Positions 32,311 to 44,975 of a stretch of 64,000 nucleotides of DNA are shown here, piece after piece. Positions within the stretch are counted from its first letter, which is position 1. Every line of letters starts with the position of its first letter. The position numbers were made by a program, and so were the translations under genes. Below the pieces are notes generated by a model. The model did not search any database. It was not told the origin of the DNA and worked only from the letters and a program-made list of their open reading frames with translations. This stretch comes from Corbicula japonica (taxonomy: Eukaryota > Mollusca > Bivalvia > Venerida > Cyrenidae): contig JAZAYU010000035.1 of assembly GCA_038501625.1 (NCBI GenBank), positions 816,001-880,000 on the forward strand, written 5' to 3'.

Positions 32311-33525
32311 CGTTCAGACTCTGATGGTTGTGTGAGAGAGAATTCAGGTCTGTACGTCAGTTTTAGCGCCATAAGTATTAGTTGCTTCCCATAGTCATTT
32401 TTGCGCAGTAAGTTTGAGTCGTTTCCCTTAGTCATTTTAGCGCAGTAAGTTTTAGTTGCTTCCCTTAGTCATTTTAGCGCAGTAAGTTTAAGTTGCTTCC
32501 CTTAGTCATTTTAGCGCAGTTAGTTTTAGTTGCTTCCCTTAGTTATTTTAGCGCAGTAAGTTTTAGTTGCTTCCCATAGTCATTTTAGCACAGTAAGTTT
32601 TAGTTGCTTCCCTTAGTCATTTTAGCTCAGTTAGTTTTAGTTGCTTCCCTTAGTCATTTTAGCACAGTAAGTTTTAGTTGCTTCCCTTAGTCATAATGGT
32701 GCAGTAAGCTTTAGTTGCTTCCCTTAGTCATTTTAGCGCAGTAAGTTTTACGTTCAGACTCTGATGGTTGTGTGAGAGAGAATTCAGGTCTGAACGTCAG
32801 TTTTAGCGCCATAAGTATTAGTTGCTTCCCATAGTCATTTTTGCGCAGTAAGTTTGAGTCGCTTCCCTTAGTCATTTTAGCGCAGTAAGTTTTAGTTGCT
32901 TCCCATAGTCATTTTAGCGCAGTAATTTTAAGTTGCTTCCCTTAGTCATTTTAGCGCAGTTAGTTTTAGTTGCTTCCCTTAGTCATTTTAGCGCAGTAAG
33001 TTTTAGTTGCTTCCCATAGTCATTTTAGCACAGTAAGTTTTAGTTGCTTCCCTTAGTCATTTTAGCTCAGTTAGTTTTAGTTGCTTCCCTTAGTCATTTT
33101 AGCACAGTAAGTTTTAGTTGCTTCCCTTATTCATTATGGTGCAGTAAGCTTTAGTTGCTTCCCTTAGTCATTTTAGCGCAGTAAGTTTTAGTTGCTTCCC
33201 ATAGTTATTTTAGCGCAGTAAGTTTTAGTTGTTTCCCTTAGTCATTTTAGGTCAGTTAGTTTTAGTTGCTTCCTTTAGTCATTTTAGCGCAGTAAGTTTC
33301 CGTTGCTTCCCTTAGTCATTTTAGCGAAGTAAGTTTTAGTTGCTTCCCTTAGTCATTTTAGCGCAGTAAGTTTTAGCTGCTTCCCTTAGTCATTTTAGCG
33401 AAGTAAGTTTTAGTTGCTTCACTTAGTCATTTTAGTGCAGTAAGTTTTAGTTGCTTCTCTTAGTCATTTTAGCGAAGTAAGTTTTAGTTGCTTCCCTTAG
33501 TCATTTTAGCGCTGTAATTTTCATT
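32311..33525. repeat. 37-bp satellite array with 440-bp higher-order duplication
   Basis: About 30 units of 37 bases (core GTTGCTTCCCTTAGTCATTT, then AGCGCAGTAAG) run to 33525. A non-satellite leader (CGTTCAGACTCTGATGGTTG, ending in GTCAGTTTTAGCGCC) occurs at 32311 and again at 32751. Unit variants follow in the same order after each leader, for example the GGTGCAGTAAGCTTTAG variant at about 32698 and 33138. This shows a 440-bp tandem segmental duplication on top of the monomer array. There is no open frame and no spacer diversity. Confidence 0.92.
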
Positions 33526-33539
33526 ATGTATATACGACA

Positions 33540-36500
33540 TGCATTTTTATTTATATAATTATTTATTAACGGTAGTCACGTAGTATCATAATAGTGATAA
33601 ACTAAGATGTTGTTAAATACAGGTAATATTTTTTAATTTTTTACATGAAAACAGGCAAGAAATAACATGCCTTTTAGTCAGATATCGAACAATGCGACTC
33701 AGTCAATTATTTTTTTGAGGTGGCAGGGTTCTTAAAATCTTGAAACGCAAATTACTTTTAGAGTTTTCAAGAGACTGATTGGAAAATTAAAACCTATTAG
33801 GCTTTAAGTGTAGATATTCATGACACGAATTTCATTTTTTCTGACAAAACTGTATTTCAGTGAAATTAATTAACTTGTCAATGAGTACAAACCCAAGTTT
33901 AATTTAAAGTGATTCTCACAAATTAGAACAATCATGCATTTGCATGGGAATTTTCTATTCAATGTTTTATTTCACAGTTATGGCCCTTGAAAATTTATTA
34001 GAAGTTTTTCTTATAATTTTATCATTCTCAAGAAATGTTGATTCTCGGCATTTACATCACATATTTTTCTTTAGCCTTAACTGCATCACGTCATTCACGC
34101 ATGTTGCATATTCCAATGCAATGTTTCATTTCACAGTTATGGCCCCTAAAACATTTTAAAAGCTGTTTGTATATATTATACTTCTGAAGGAAAGTTGATT
34201 TTCGGCACTTACAACGCATTAAAATGTTATGCCCCTTCATACCTGGACAATGTATTTTCTGGACGAATTATGGGTCATGTATTTTATTTATTATTTAACT
34301 ATAAATGGATGATGTTTAATACGTACATCTAGTTTGACCCAAGAGAGATAAGAGGGTTACTAAAAAAGTTCAGAAAAGATGTTGTTTTGGTAAATATGTG
34401 ATTTTTGTTACTTATGCATTCAAAATTTTTGTTTAAGAAATAAAATGTATTGCTATGAACGTTTTTATGGGTAGAAACCTTAGTTTTTGAAGTGAAATTG
34501 TTAAGTGATATTGACGGGGGTAGAAGAACTTTTTGAACATCCCTTTCAATAACGGAAGTTATGTTTGATTGCTCTCCCTTTGCATGTAAATATTATATAG
34601 GAAGGTTTCAGATCAGTGTGCACTAAATAAAAGCTGCCTTCCGGTTGGTTAAAAAAAAGTTAGGGGAAACCCGTAAGACTCTATAGAAACATTAGCTGAT
34701 TGGTGGTCAATATAGCTAAAGAAAAAATAAAACTCCTTGTACAAAACAGAAATTGTGTATTTCTGCAGCTGTTGGAACCAAAAATCATTATCCAAAACAT
34801 TTTGGATAAGAAAAAAAATACTTTTAAAATATACAAGTAAATTTAGTCAATAGGGAAGGGTGTTAGTCTTCAAAGTGAAATAAGAGGTAGAAACCTACGG
34901 TCATGGTGGTATGGAATCTATGTTTTTATTTAGATTTATATTCAAACTTCATCAGAAGACCATGCCTGATATTGTCTAAGAATAAATAAATCAAGGAGAC
35001 TCCCAGGACTCTATAGGGAAACGCAATAGTGTACGCTGACCTTCACAGGTAGCCAATATGCTAAAAATAGATTCACTGATAAGAATTGACCTTAGCAACC
35101 TTGCTAGCGGTTCAAATTTTGTATTCGCATTCAGTTAACTATAAATTAGCTTGTGTTGAGGCATGGATCTGAAACCAAAATCTTTTAAAAAAAAAGTTTA
35201 GTAAGACACAACAATGTTGCTATGGTGTTTGTAAAGGTGACTCGAGGTATACAGACGAAGATGGAATGAAAGATGTATCTTTATACCCTTTCCAAAACCA
35301 AAAACAAATGAACATAAGTTCAAAAAGTGGATAAGTGCATGTGGTCGGCTGTATTTTATTATTGACAAAGCAAAAGATTTAAAAAATTGGACATGCAAAT
35401 TCAGTAGATATTTTGTTGGAGGAAAAGGACCTACAGAAGGAAATCCAGACCCTATTCGAACCTCTTACATTCCGCTTTAGGTATAGAAAATTAAGTCAAT
35501 CGTTTAGCTGTAGACATTTTATTTTGCATGGCAGAATAGTAATTTTGCTGCACCTATATAGATTTTCTCTTGTGAATTATGGTGCTATAAATTCGGAACC
35601 ATTTGCCCTAATCAATTAATAATAATGTCCTTCTCGTCCCCAGCTTCAATACCTGCCTTGCATCTGAAAAACAATTACAACAACAACAAAAACAATACAT
35701 TTAATTTCTACATTTGATAAAATATACTTTATGACAATGAACAACAGGAAACAGATTGAACCAATTCATTGTCACATTTAGCAAAAAGTGTTTCTTTTAT
35801 TTTCGGGGTACAGTTTTTATTACGCAATAACTTTTTTATTATAAATAAATTTTCATAATTTTGGTATCTAAATTACTGCAATGCATTCGGTATTATGAAA
35901 CTGTGAAAAATGTTGTTAATATGTATATTTTCCTTGTCAAAATGTAATTATCCCCACCGTCCGTTTTTATTGTCCTTAAGTATATTAACTTAATTACTAG
36001 TAAGAATACCTACATACATAATTAGCAATATTAATTTTACAATATTGTAAACATAAATATACAGACAAGATTAGTCATGATACATCATAAAGATACTGAA
36101 ACTGCTCCTGTTTCTGACCGCCTCCAGCTCAAGATTATATAATGCATGCTTTAACTGCTTGATATGAAAATACTATGAGAATTTCTATGAATCTTTTCAA
36201 TTAATGCTTGCCTTTTCCCTGACAAATATAAACCTTGACACTGTAATCAAAGTTTTAGTTAAACATTTGAATGCTCAGGTTATGTCAGATGAGCGAAACT
36301 TAACTCAAGGTTCAGCATTTTCTGTTAAATTTACAGCAAATATCTTATCACAAGGAACCATTGTTTACAATGTATTGTACCACCTTCCTAGAAATGTGTA
36401 TCATGTGGTACTGATAACACAAATTGATGAGGTAGCTGTGAATCCTTCCTATTGAAAGGTTCTTGTTAACCTTTAACAATTTCATTGTGATCAAAGATTT

Positions 36501-37340
36501 CTTGCCACTAATGTGGATTTCATAAAACACCTTTTTACTTTGTATCATTTAATTGCAACATCTATTTATGTCAGAAATTCTCATTTCTATGTTTTGTGAT
36601 ATCTAGTCTAATTAAACGTTTTTACTACATTGCTTAACTTATGCGGACAATATCCACTTCCCTCTACCCAGGGATCTTTCATCCATGCTGATATTCTTCA
36701 AGATATCATAATCACATCATTGCCAGTCATATGTGATATTCAATAAAATTTACCACTTATATAACTACTTATACTTGATCTCTATTTCATATCATAGGTC
36801 AAACAACTATTCACTTCATATCTACAATCAGATGGATCCAACCACAAATTGGCTCAGGGTCATTACATCATTAGCATGAATGTCGTCCACATATAACACG
36901 TGTGTGATATACTTTTCTTGTTAATCGTACCGGTAGTTAGTGACCATAAATTTCAGACAGTGCTTTAGCCTTAACTGCATCACTACGTGTACCAATTTCC
37001 TTCGCAGAGTTGTCGTTCCTTACACTCACTTTACATATGAGCTGATAGTGTAAGAGAGTGTACGTCTACGCATGTGGCATAATTCAGTGAACTCTAGCAA
37101 CATACCATTTCTGAAAACCAATCTAACTTATTGTATTGTTTGTAGTTTTTTATGTTGTATATTTATAGTAACATGGACAATTTTCCAACAATCATTTATG
37201 ACATTAATTTTACATCGTCATTGCCTTCGATTCTTAAAATAAATGTTTAAATTTTCGTAAAATGTCACCAGACATAGGCAGCTTATCTGTCTTAATAATA
37301 ACTTAAAAACGAAACTGGGTGTCTGAGGTAAAAACAAAAA
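33540..37340. other. Gene-free AT-rich stretch
   Basis: No exon with coding bias and splice signals was found on either strand. Two diverged units of about 170 bp lie at 33940-34225; each has TTTCACAGTTATGGCCC and GTTGATT(C/T)TCGGCA. Two weakly similar blocks around GACTCTATAG lie at 34670 and 35012. The rest shows no structure I could support. Confidence 0.5.
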
Positions 37341-37342
37341 TA

Positions 37343-37482
37343 GGGCAACATCAAGAAACTACGATTGGAGACCAGTCTTAAATCTCAAGCATCTGATTAG
37401 CTGAATGGAGACCAGCCGCCATTTCAGCCAGATGCTTGCGATTTGAAACGTGTCTGCAGATGTTGTTTTATGATCTTAGGAA
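37343..37482. mobile_element. Family-2 foldback, diverged
   Basis: GGAGACCAGTCTTAAATCTC, AGCATCTGATTAGCTG, CGCCATTTCAGCC and GTTTTATGATCTTAGG keep the family order; both CCAAT boxes are damaged. Confidence 0.65.
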
Positions 37483-37944
37483 TAGGTCGCTGAGTCAAAT
37501 CAAAGAGGAACGTTTGCTAGCAAAACTAAAGCCATTTATTTATTAAATACTTACAATGATACCAGTTAAGAGACATGCTATTTATCTGATAACACATTGC
37601 ATCAGATCAAAATTAACTACTAAAGACGTAATCTGTTGTAATAACTACGTTTAAACTTATTTATAACATAAATGTGAGAAACTTGCCAATTATTTGTAAG
37701 AAAATTAAAGATTAATATGGTTTCCTTGAATAGAAATAGAAACAACCGAGAGCGTCCTAAATGTTACCGACCAGACGAAGCTATACCGAAACACAACACA
37801 TTATGATGATTTAACAACCCAATTTTCTGTTGTTTTATTCATGAAAAAATGTAGTGCTTGTAAGTCACAGACAAACATCATGTCTTTGTCCCTTTGATGG
37901 TTTAAGGCGAAACTTTTCATTCAAAATCGTTTTTGTGGGAACAC

Positions 37945-38170
37945 CCATGACGGGCGTCCGCGTCGCGTCCACAGCGATGTCCGGTTATTAACTCAAACAG
38001 TTGTTGTCCGACCTTCATGAAACTTGGGGAAATGTTTATGGGCATAATATCTCGACCAAGTTCGATAATTAGCCAAACTGCTTCAGCCACCTCAGAGTTA
38101 TAGCCCTTTATAAGTACAAAAATCCCAATTTCTTTAATGGGCGTATTTTGTGGCACTTTGGCATTCTTGT
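37945..38170 (+). repeat. Dispersed repeat 'GCGTCCACAGCGATGTCCG', copy 2
   Basis: GCGTCCACAGCGATGTCCGG, TTCATGAAACTTGGGGAAA, GGCATAATATCTCGACC and GTATTTTGTGGCACTTTGGC repeat the series at 31.98 kb, and this copy also keeps a GTCCGCGTCGCGTCC head. Confidence 0.65.
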
Positions 38171-38739
38171 TTTTATTGTAAAACAAATGACGCATTGGTA
38201 AGAAGTGACCTGTTTTTTCTAAATATTTTATTTCAGTTGTGTAAAGTCTTCAGGCCAATCTCCTTCGCAGAGTTGTCGCACCTTACACTCACTTTACATA
38301 TCTGCGAAAGGCTCAATGTCAAGATTTTTTACCAAGCTCCACAGCCTTATTTTATATAGTCATAAATTATGAAATTAAAAGCTTGAGGTAAAACAAATGA
38401 CTGAATTCTAAATGACTGAAATCTTCACTATCTTTCATTAAAACCGAAGAAATCAAAGCTATTGTAAATGTAATTGGTGAACTAATTCTTTGAGTTAAAG
38501 TTAAAGTAGTTGAAAGTATTCCCATCCGATGACAGAGGTGAATGTAACGAGCCGAAAGTGTAAGAGAGTGTCTTCAGGCCTGACTATTAGAGGTTGTAGG
38601 ATCAGGAAACATTCTAGGTGATATACAATCAAAGATAAGAACTCAATTATTTTTAATAAGGTTGTTCAAATAGATTTTCTGTTTATGTGTGTGACATATT
38701 TTCACTTTTCCGCGTTATAACAATACATAAGCTTATATA

Positions 38740-39200
38740 TTATTCGACAAGAAAGACACCATGGACACGGCGTTCTCAGAAGTACAGAGAGCGCTGTCCC
38801 TCGTCATATTTCGTCTCAGAACTGTCATATTTTTGTCAAGAAGCGATTTCACAGCGCTTTTATTTTGTGGAACCCAGCGGGCCAATTTATTCTGGATTAA
38901 TAGCTTTCTCAAAGATAACGCGACATATGACACTGTTCGCCATATTGATTGGTTATTAGCGGTCACGTGCGCCCCGCCCTTCGCAGCGGGCGGGAAATAG
39001 AGGTTAGAAGAATTCTGAGCGTTTGGTGTATGATTAATTACCGAAGGATCTTACGAGTAGGGCCTTGTATGATCAGCGGCACGCTTTATAGGCATCATTA
39101 ACGTTGTCATCTTGTACGGATCTGCCAAGTTCGTCTGCTTTAAGTGGATTTTGTCGTCTGCTGCGAAAGTGACTTCAGCCGATGTCGTCATAAACCCTTT
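38740..39200. promoter_or_regulatory. Orphan promoter-like, CpG-rich patch
   Basis: Between 38940 and 39000 there is an inverted CCAAT box (GATTGGTTATT), an E-box (GTCACGTGCG) and two inverted GC boxes (CCCCGCCC and GGGCGGG) around CTTCGCAGC. The neighbouring 450 bases are richer in CpG than the rest of the intergenic region. A short frame at 38761-39000 with a good start context has no recognisable product. No exon with a splice-supported coding continuation was found on either side. It may be the first exon or promoter of a non-coding transcript, or an enhancer. Confidence 0.35.
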
Positions 39201-40165
39201 TTTACTGTTTCAAAAAGGTGTTTTTATAACCTCAGTTTGATAATAAAGATATGAGTCTAGCTAGAGAATGAGTTAAATGTAAGATCCTATTAAGATATTG
39301 TTTTCCTGCATTTAACAAAATTTTAGCAAATTTTGTTAATTAAAAAAACGTGGATAGAATAGAATAGGTGCCTGTCATCCAAAAGCTTTACACATCAATC
39401 GGTACGTGTTTGTGCGCATTTTTTTGCTTAAAGATGTTTTTCTTACAAAATGCGTTGTAGTAGTGTTATACTTGGCTTGTAATAATTCGTCGGTTGTTTC
39501 CAATGAAAATGGATTTCCTCTGTGTTAGAAGACTATGCCAATCTAACTTATTGCCGATGTGACAATTTAGAAGATACCCCCAAAACAGAGTTACACCGTC
39601 TTACGGTTTCCTAGATGAACATTATAATCTGGAGACGTTTTTCGCCATAAATTTGCCACAAAAAGACAATAAAACGTTTATTGAAACATTACACGGATAA
39701 TTGCCAATTTAGGAACCCCGTTTTTTGATTTATGTTATTGTCAGAAATGTGCACTTCTTTCGGCCACGATAATAAGGCACGTCAAAAGTTGATGATGAAT
39801 AAAGCGAGTAATTTTTACTTTTTGCAGACATTTGCATAAGGTAATGAGGCTTCTCTTCTAAGAAGGTGACAATCGAGTACATCATATGCGGTCCTAGTGT
39901 CCCGGATGGGCGTACTTGATTATTCGCATCCAGGCGGCGAAATTGTTATGGACCTCAAGAGACCGCCGTTGACAATGTGTTTTCTCCTAAGTGACAAAAT
40001 AGGAAAAGTATTATCATATTTCCCTGTTTTGTAAGAAAAAAAATGTATCACATTGTTCGCTCTATGGCCGTTTGATACTTTTGACAGATTTGCTGTTTTG
40101 CTTGTAAATGGTGTAAAACCATATTCCCATATTTGGATATTCGGTTTAGAACACTGTTATAATAC
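39200..40165. other. Non-coding stretch downstream of the promoter-like patch
   Basis: No coding exon or repeat copy is recognisable. The sequence has more CpG than the flanking intron DNA but no motif I can name. Confidence 0.4.
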
Positions 40166-40169
40166 CTGC

Positions 40170-40293
40170 GCCAAAGATCATAAAACTAAATCAGGAGAAA
40201 AATCTTAAATCTCAAGCATCTAATTTGCTGAAATGGCGACTGATCCTTGAGATTTGAGACTGGTCTCCATACGCAGGTTTATGATCTTTGGCC
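40170..40293. mobile_element. Family-2 foldback, diverged
   Basis: GCGCCAAAGATCATAAAACTAA pairs with GGTTTATGATCTTTGGCC. Part of the right half, including its CCAAT box, is deleted. Confidence 0.7.
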
Positions 40294-40937
40294 CAGTTTC
40301 AGTTTTTTTGTGACGCGATGTCATCATAGATTAGTCTAATCTCTATTTTTGCGAACAGTTTAATTACCGTAACATTAAAGCATTTAACTGTCAGTATGAA
40401 ATATAGTTAAACAATCAGTTTAATTGTTATGTACAATCATGTAAATTCGGTGGTCGGTACTCGAACTTTCGAATAACTGGATGGGTAGGGGAGGCGAGGG
40501 ATGGTTTGATTTTCCGTGCACATCGTGGTTTGATATGCATCAAACTTATTCAAATCTATTTAGCTTTATGCTTATTTTCAAAGTCAAGGCAACAGCAGAA
40601 AACGTAAATGCTTTGTCAAATCTAGATCGTACCCCGTGCTAAGAATTGCATATTTTGTCAATAACTAAGTAAATGGTGGCCATTTGACTATTTTATGTAG
40701 CGTTTGTCATATATTTGTGGTAAAACATTTGTGAACTATCGGTACTAAAAGTTGTTTAGCGTGAGAGGTTGAAGGTTATTCTAATTCAAGCACGGTGCAT
40801 TTGCCAGCGTACGTGATTGTGAGACGTATTTGTTGTATATAAGACTAAAGACTGTCTCTCATGCAAAGATTTTCTCAACCTTACATTTTTCATAATGTAG
40901 AATTTAAAATAACACGCAGGTGTGAAAATGATGAAAA

Positions 40938-41050
40938 GACAAAAATTGTAGACCAGTCTTGAAACTCTAGCATGTGATTGGTCAATTCTGATACCTGGTT
41001 CAATGCCAACCAATCATCTTATTCTGATTACAGACTGGTTTCCCTTTTGT
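40938..41050. repeat. Family-2-like fragment, old
   Basis: GTAGACCAGTCTTGAAACTC, ATGTGATTGGTCAATT, CCAACCAATCATCTTATTC and CAGACTGGTTTCCC keep a weak palindrome with two CCAAT boxes. The outer arms are lost. Confidence 0.45.
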
Positions 41051-44000
41051 GCGATAGAAATATCTGTAGTATATATGAGGGATTCCTAAGCATTTTTACA
41101 GTCAGGCATAAGCAATGTGGACTTTGATGTCACCAAATAACATTTAGTTTATTTTACCGACTTAAAGCTGTCTATATGTTTTTGTTCGAAACTGTGGTTA
41201 AGTTTTTTAGGAAGTTCGAGCGAAACAACCACAACAAGAAAAACAACGCGAAAACTTTGATAGTGAATTTTCAACGGTATCTTTAGTGCTTTTATTAGCT
41301 GAGCCACAATGTTATCAGTGGCCGATGCTAGAACTTTTCTTATCCAAGGTTTTGTCTAGAGGAAAATAGCTGATTGTCTATTGGCCGTCGCTCCTAACAT
41401 TATTGGAATATTTCATGAAGTATCTGGATAGAAGCAACGCCCTGTTGTATCATTAATGTATAATGTCGTCGTTCGGAGGAATGAGAGCGCTCTCTAACTA
41501 CCTTTCAAAGGTCGATGTGTTGTCCCGTTCTTTTCCTGTCTTATAAGCTAAAGTAAGGACGATAACCGGAACAACAATAAAGATCGGCGACCTGTTACGT
41601 AGTGTCGAACAGTCTGCAGGACTCGTTTTTTTTCTCGTACCCGACACCGCGCGCTCATGAATGCCATATCATGTCACTAATGATTTTTCCGAAATATATG
41701 ATTTTACTATTTTGTTCACTTTATATGGATCTAGCATGATTTCAAGATTCTACTGGTTGTCCAAGCACATGAACCATATCATCACCAAACAAATTGTCTT
41801 CCCGTTGATGTTTTACCGTACTGATACATGGCCACGGAAAAGCATGTTTGTTCTAAATTCACTAAAATCGGCTGTTGTGACGTCAACTATTTAACAAACA
41901 CACCTTGTTGTAACAAATAATCTTACAGATTAAGAAACATTTCATGACTAGCCATGATTTTTTTTAAATAAAATTTCCGTTTTCTGTTAATAATTCACTC
42001 TAAATATGTTTGATTAGTTGCGGAAGTGTTGAGAATTATATACATTTTGTACAATAAAATTATTCTAAGTAAGAATAGTTTGTTTTCTGAAATAATCCTG
42101 ACAGGATATATTCCAACACAAGAAATTGACACTTCTTTCATGTCCGATTTTTCGTGTAAGCCGCAGTTTAACATCTGTATATCCTTTCCGTAATTTTATT
42201 TTTTTGTTCTCGTTTGTGTTTATTTCCCGACTAAGTTAAGTCACTTTTCGTTTTGCCCATTTGAAATTCTCATAAAATTAGCAATTTTGTTTGAAATAAT
42301 CGCTATTTTTATACTTTCTTTACCAATGGCACTGAAACATCTACTGAAAAGCTAGTCCTGGTTTCTGTGTACAAAATGGTTCTGATATAAGCAATGTCTA
42401 ACCGATTTCGTCTAGAGCATGTTATATTCCAATTCAAAAGTGAATAATGACAAATGCTTTTAATTAGGCAAATCGTTTGTGAAGTCGGACGTAAAATCCA
42501 TGAATGAATTGCGTGAGTTGGGAAAATAAGTTTCGTGTATGCAACTGGAACCGGCGCTATTTCATGGAAGAACATAGTTCCAGAATGAACGGTTACAACA
42601 ATCTTGTTGACCCGGTGTTGTATTAAAGGCTGTCACGGACAGACAAGACATGCAAACGTGCGTGCTGCAAGCAACAAGTTGCTGATGATAGGATTTCATT
42701 CACTTGAAATTGAAACATTATGTATTTATCTCAACGATTATGACACGTTCGCCGTCTTGTTGTTTATTTTTTAAATTGCATTTTAATATCTCATGCTGCA
42801 CAGTATTAACCACTCTACCATTTTAGTCAAGGAAATGATTTGCATTATATATTTCAAGGAATCTGCAGTTATGTAGGCAAATAATTTCATGATTATAGCA
42901 GATTACATCGGCATTTATACATAATAAAGCAAAAAACATCCACAATAAGCAGTTGTTGGGTTATTTCAGTGTGACAGTTGTAACTTAAAAGTTATGAAAT
43001 CCACTTGTCCGTATGCTATTTTTGATCAGTATTTTGAATACGACATTGATTACTTTGTGAGACTTTTTATGCAATCACTAGCTTCAACAACAAAAAGCAA
43101 ACCTTACAATAAAATAAACGAACGATGACCACCCATTGACGTCATCGTATATTCACCAATTTGTCGAGTTTTACCAAGTTATCAAGTTATGACGATGGGT
43201 GAAGGAAGGCGCTGACAGAACACCATACGAAGACACCAGCACGAATACTTATTTGTTTTGGGGGAAATGTTTGGCCGTGGGAGGAGAGCAAATGGTTACA
43301 TTTTACATGATGAATAGTTTTTAAGGTAGTTGACGATCAGACATTTCCCTTAAATTGGGTAACTAAGCAAACAAACGAGAAGATTTTAAGAGTTTAGATG
43401 TTTCCTATATGAACACGGGTCTGGACAAAACGTACTTTAACCACGAATTAAGCAACAATACAAAAACTTAAAAACATATTTTGGTGGATGCATGTCCTCC
43501 ATTTGAAAATCACCAAAATATATCCAAAGGATATATTTTCTTAAATTTTTAATGTTTTAAGCCAATCTGTTTTTCGAAAATCTACTTCTTGTAATAATGT
43601 AAATGAAGTTCGACACACTTCAGCATTACACACCATAATTTCATTAATGAGTTAAGCTAGATATCAAGGTTCTCTTTTAAGTTATACTTCAAAGAATATT
43701 AAGAGATATGTAACAGATAATAAACATTTATATACAAATAAGCTCAGTTGTTAAACGCGAAACCATTTGAAAGATCTTGATGAGGAAGTCGTAGTTCTTC
43801 CAGGGCCCTAGATGATAAACCTGAGATTGTTGTTGTTGTTGTCTTAAGAATATAATAGCAACATCTAACATCTAAAAGCCGTCCACTCCATGCCCGCTTA
43901 CATCGTTATCAATAAACTGGGATACGACTTGAAACAATGTGCATACCACCATGCGGCTTTTCCCCCAAAGCTGTATTCATTTGTAGTCCATTTCCTACGG

Positions 44001-44689
44001 CTGTCAATCGTAGAGTGACAAGAGGGATAAAATTTCTGAGAATTTCGCAAAATTCGTGGTGATAAATCGCCGCCTTTATATTGCTTGTCACAGCGACGGA
44101 ACTGTTGTTTTCAAAACACGACGGGTAAGTGTTCCTTAAGTACTTAAGTGAACCAGTGACCGACGCTCTTATCAGCTGATATATGAATGCAATACAAGAC
44201 TGTGTTGATTAAACACACACCACTGTATATAAAATAAGTGAATTAAAAGCATATAGAAGAATTTTACCATATCACCATTTGTAAATAAAGCAATGAAAGT
44301 CGTGTTTTGTATCTTTAAAAGCTTTTCTGTGCGAATTTGAAACAAAATGTCTTTTCAAATTTGATATTGGACGGAGAGATATATTAGTTAACCGTAAGTC
44401 CAAACATGCAATATAACCCGTATCAACATCTACGGAGTACATGGTTCAGATATAACATTAAACGCCGAAGCAACAACTGTACATTTTAAAGTTGAAAGTA
44501 AATGAAACTGCGTAGATAGAGGAATGTTTCAGTTTTAATTCTTTCTCAAATATTTGTATCATAGCAAACATAGAAAACAGGACAAGAATGTTTATGATCT
44601 AACAAACTTTAAGGGAAAAATAAATGAGTATGTCTTGTTAGTGAAAGTAGTTAGAGTCATCACAGTTTTGTGTCCCCGAAAAAATGCCC

Positions 44690-44975
44690 CCTAAATAAAA
44701 AACATGAAAGATATTGCACACTCGTTCCCATTTTGTTCCTCGTAAAAAATCGCCTAAAAGGGATTACCCGGTACATATGTGAACCTTAGGACAGATATTA
44801 AACATTCGTTCCCATTAAATTTTGTGCCCAGAAAAAAAGCTCCAAAAGGAAATACATATTTGAGTTTAAAGAAATATATTAAACATTCATTCCTATTTTT
44901 TACTCAAAAAAGACCCAAAAGGGAATAGCTATGTGAATATAAGTACATATATTAAACGCTCGTTTCCATTAAAGG
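44690..44975. repeat. Decayed tandem repeat of about 90 bp
   Basis: Three to four units share ATATTAAACATTCGTTCCCA, a purine-rich GAAAAAA segment, AAAAGGGA(A/T)TA and a CATATGTGAA block. Similarity drops from unit to unit. Confidence 0.5.

Noticed and set aside
32311..33525. Regular repeat array as a possible CRISPR locus
   Set aside because: Units are directly tandem without unique spacers, and the genome is eukaryotic; it is a satellite.
38761..39000. 79-codon plus-strand frame with good start context in the CpG-rich patch
   Set aside because: There is no recognisable domain and no splice-linked continuation; overlapping frames on the other strand are equally long. Kept only as part of the promoter-like feature.
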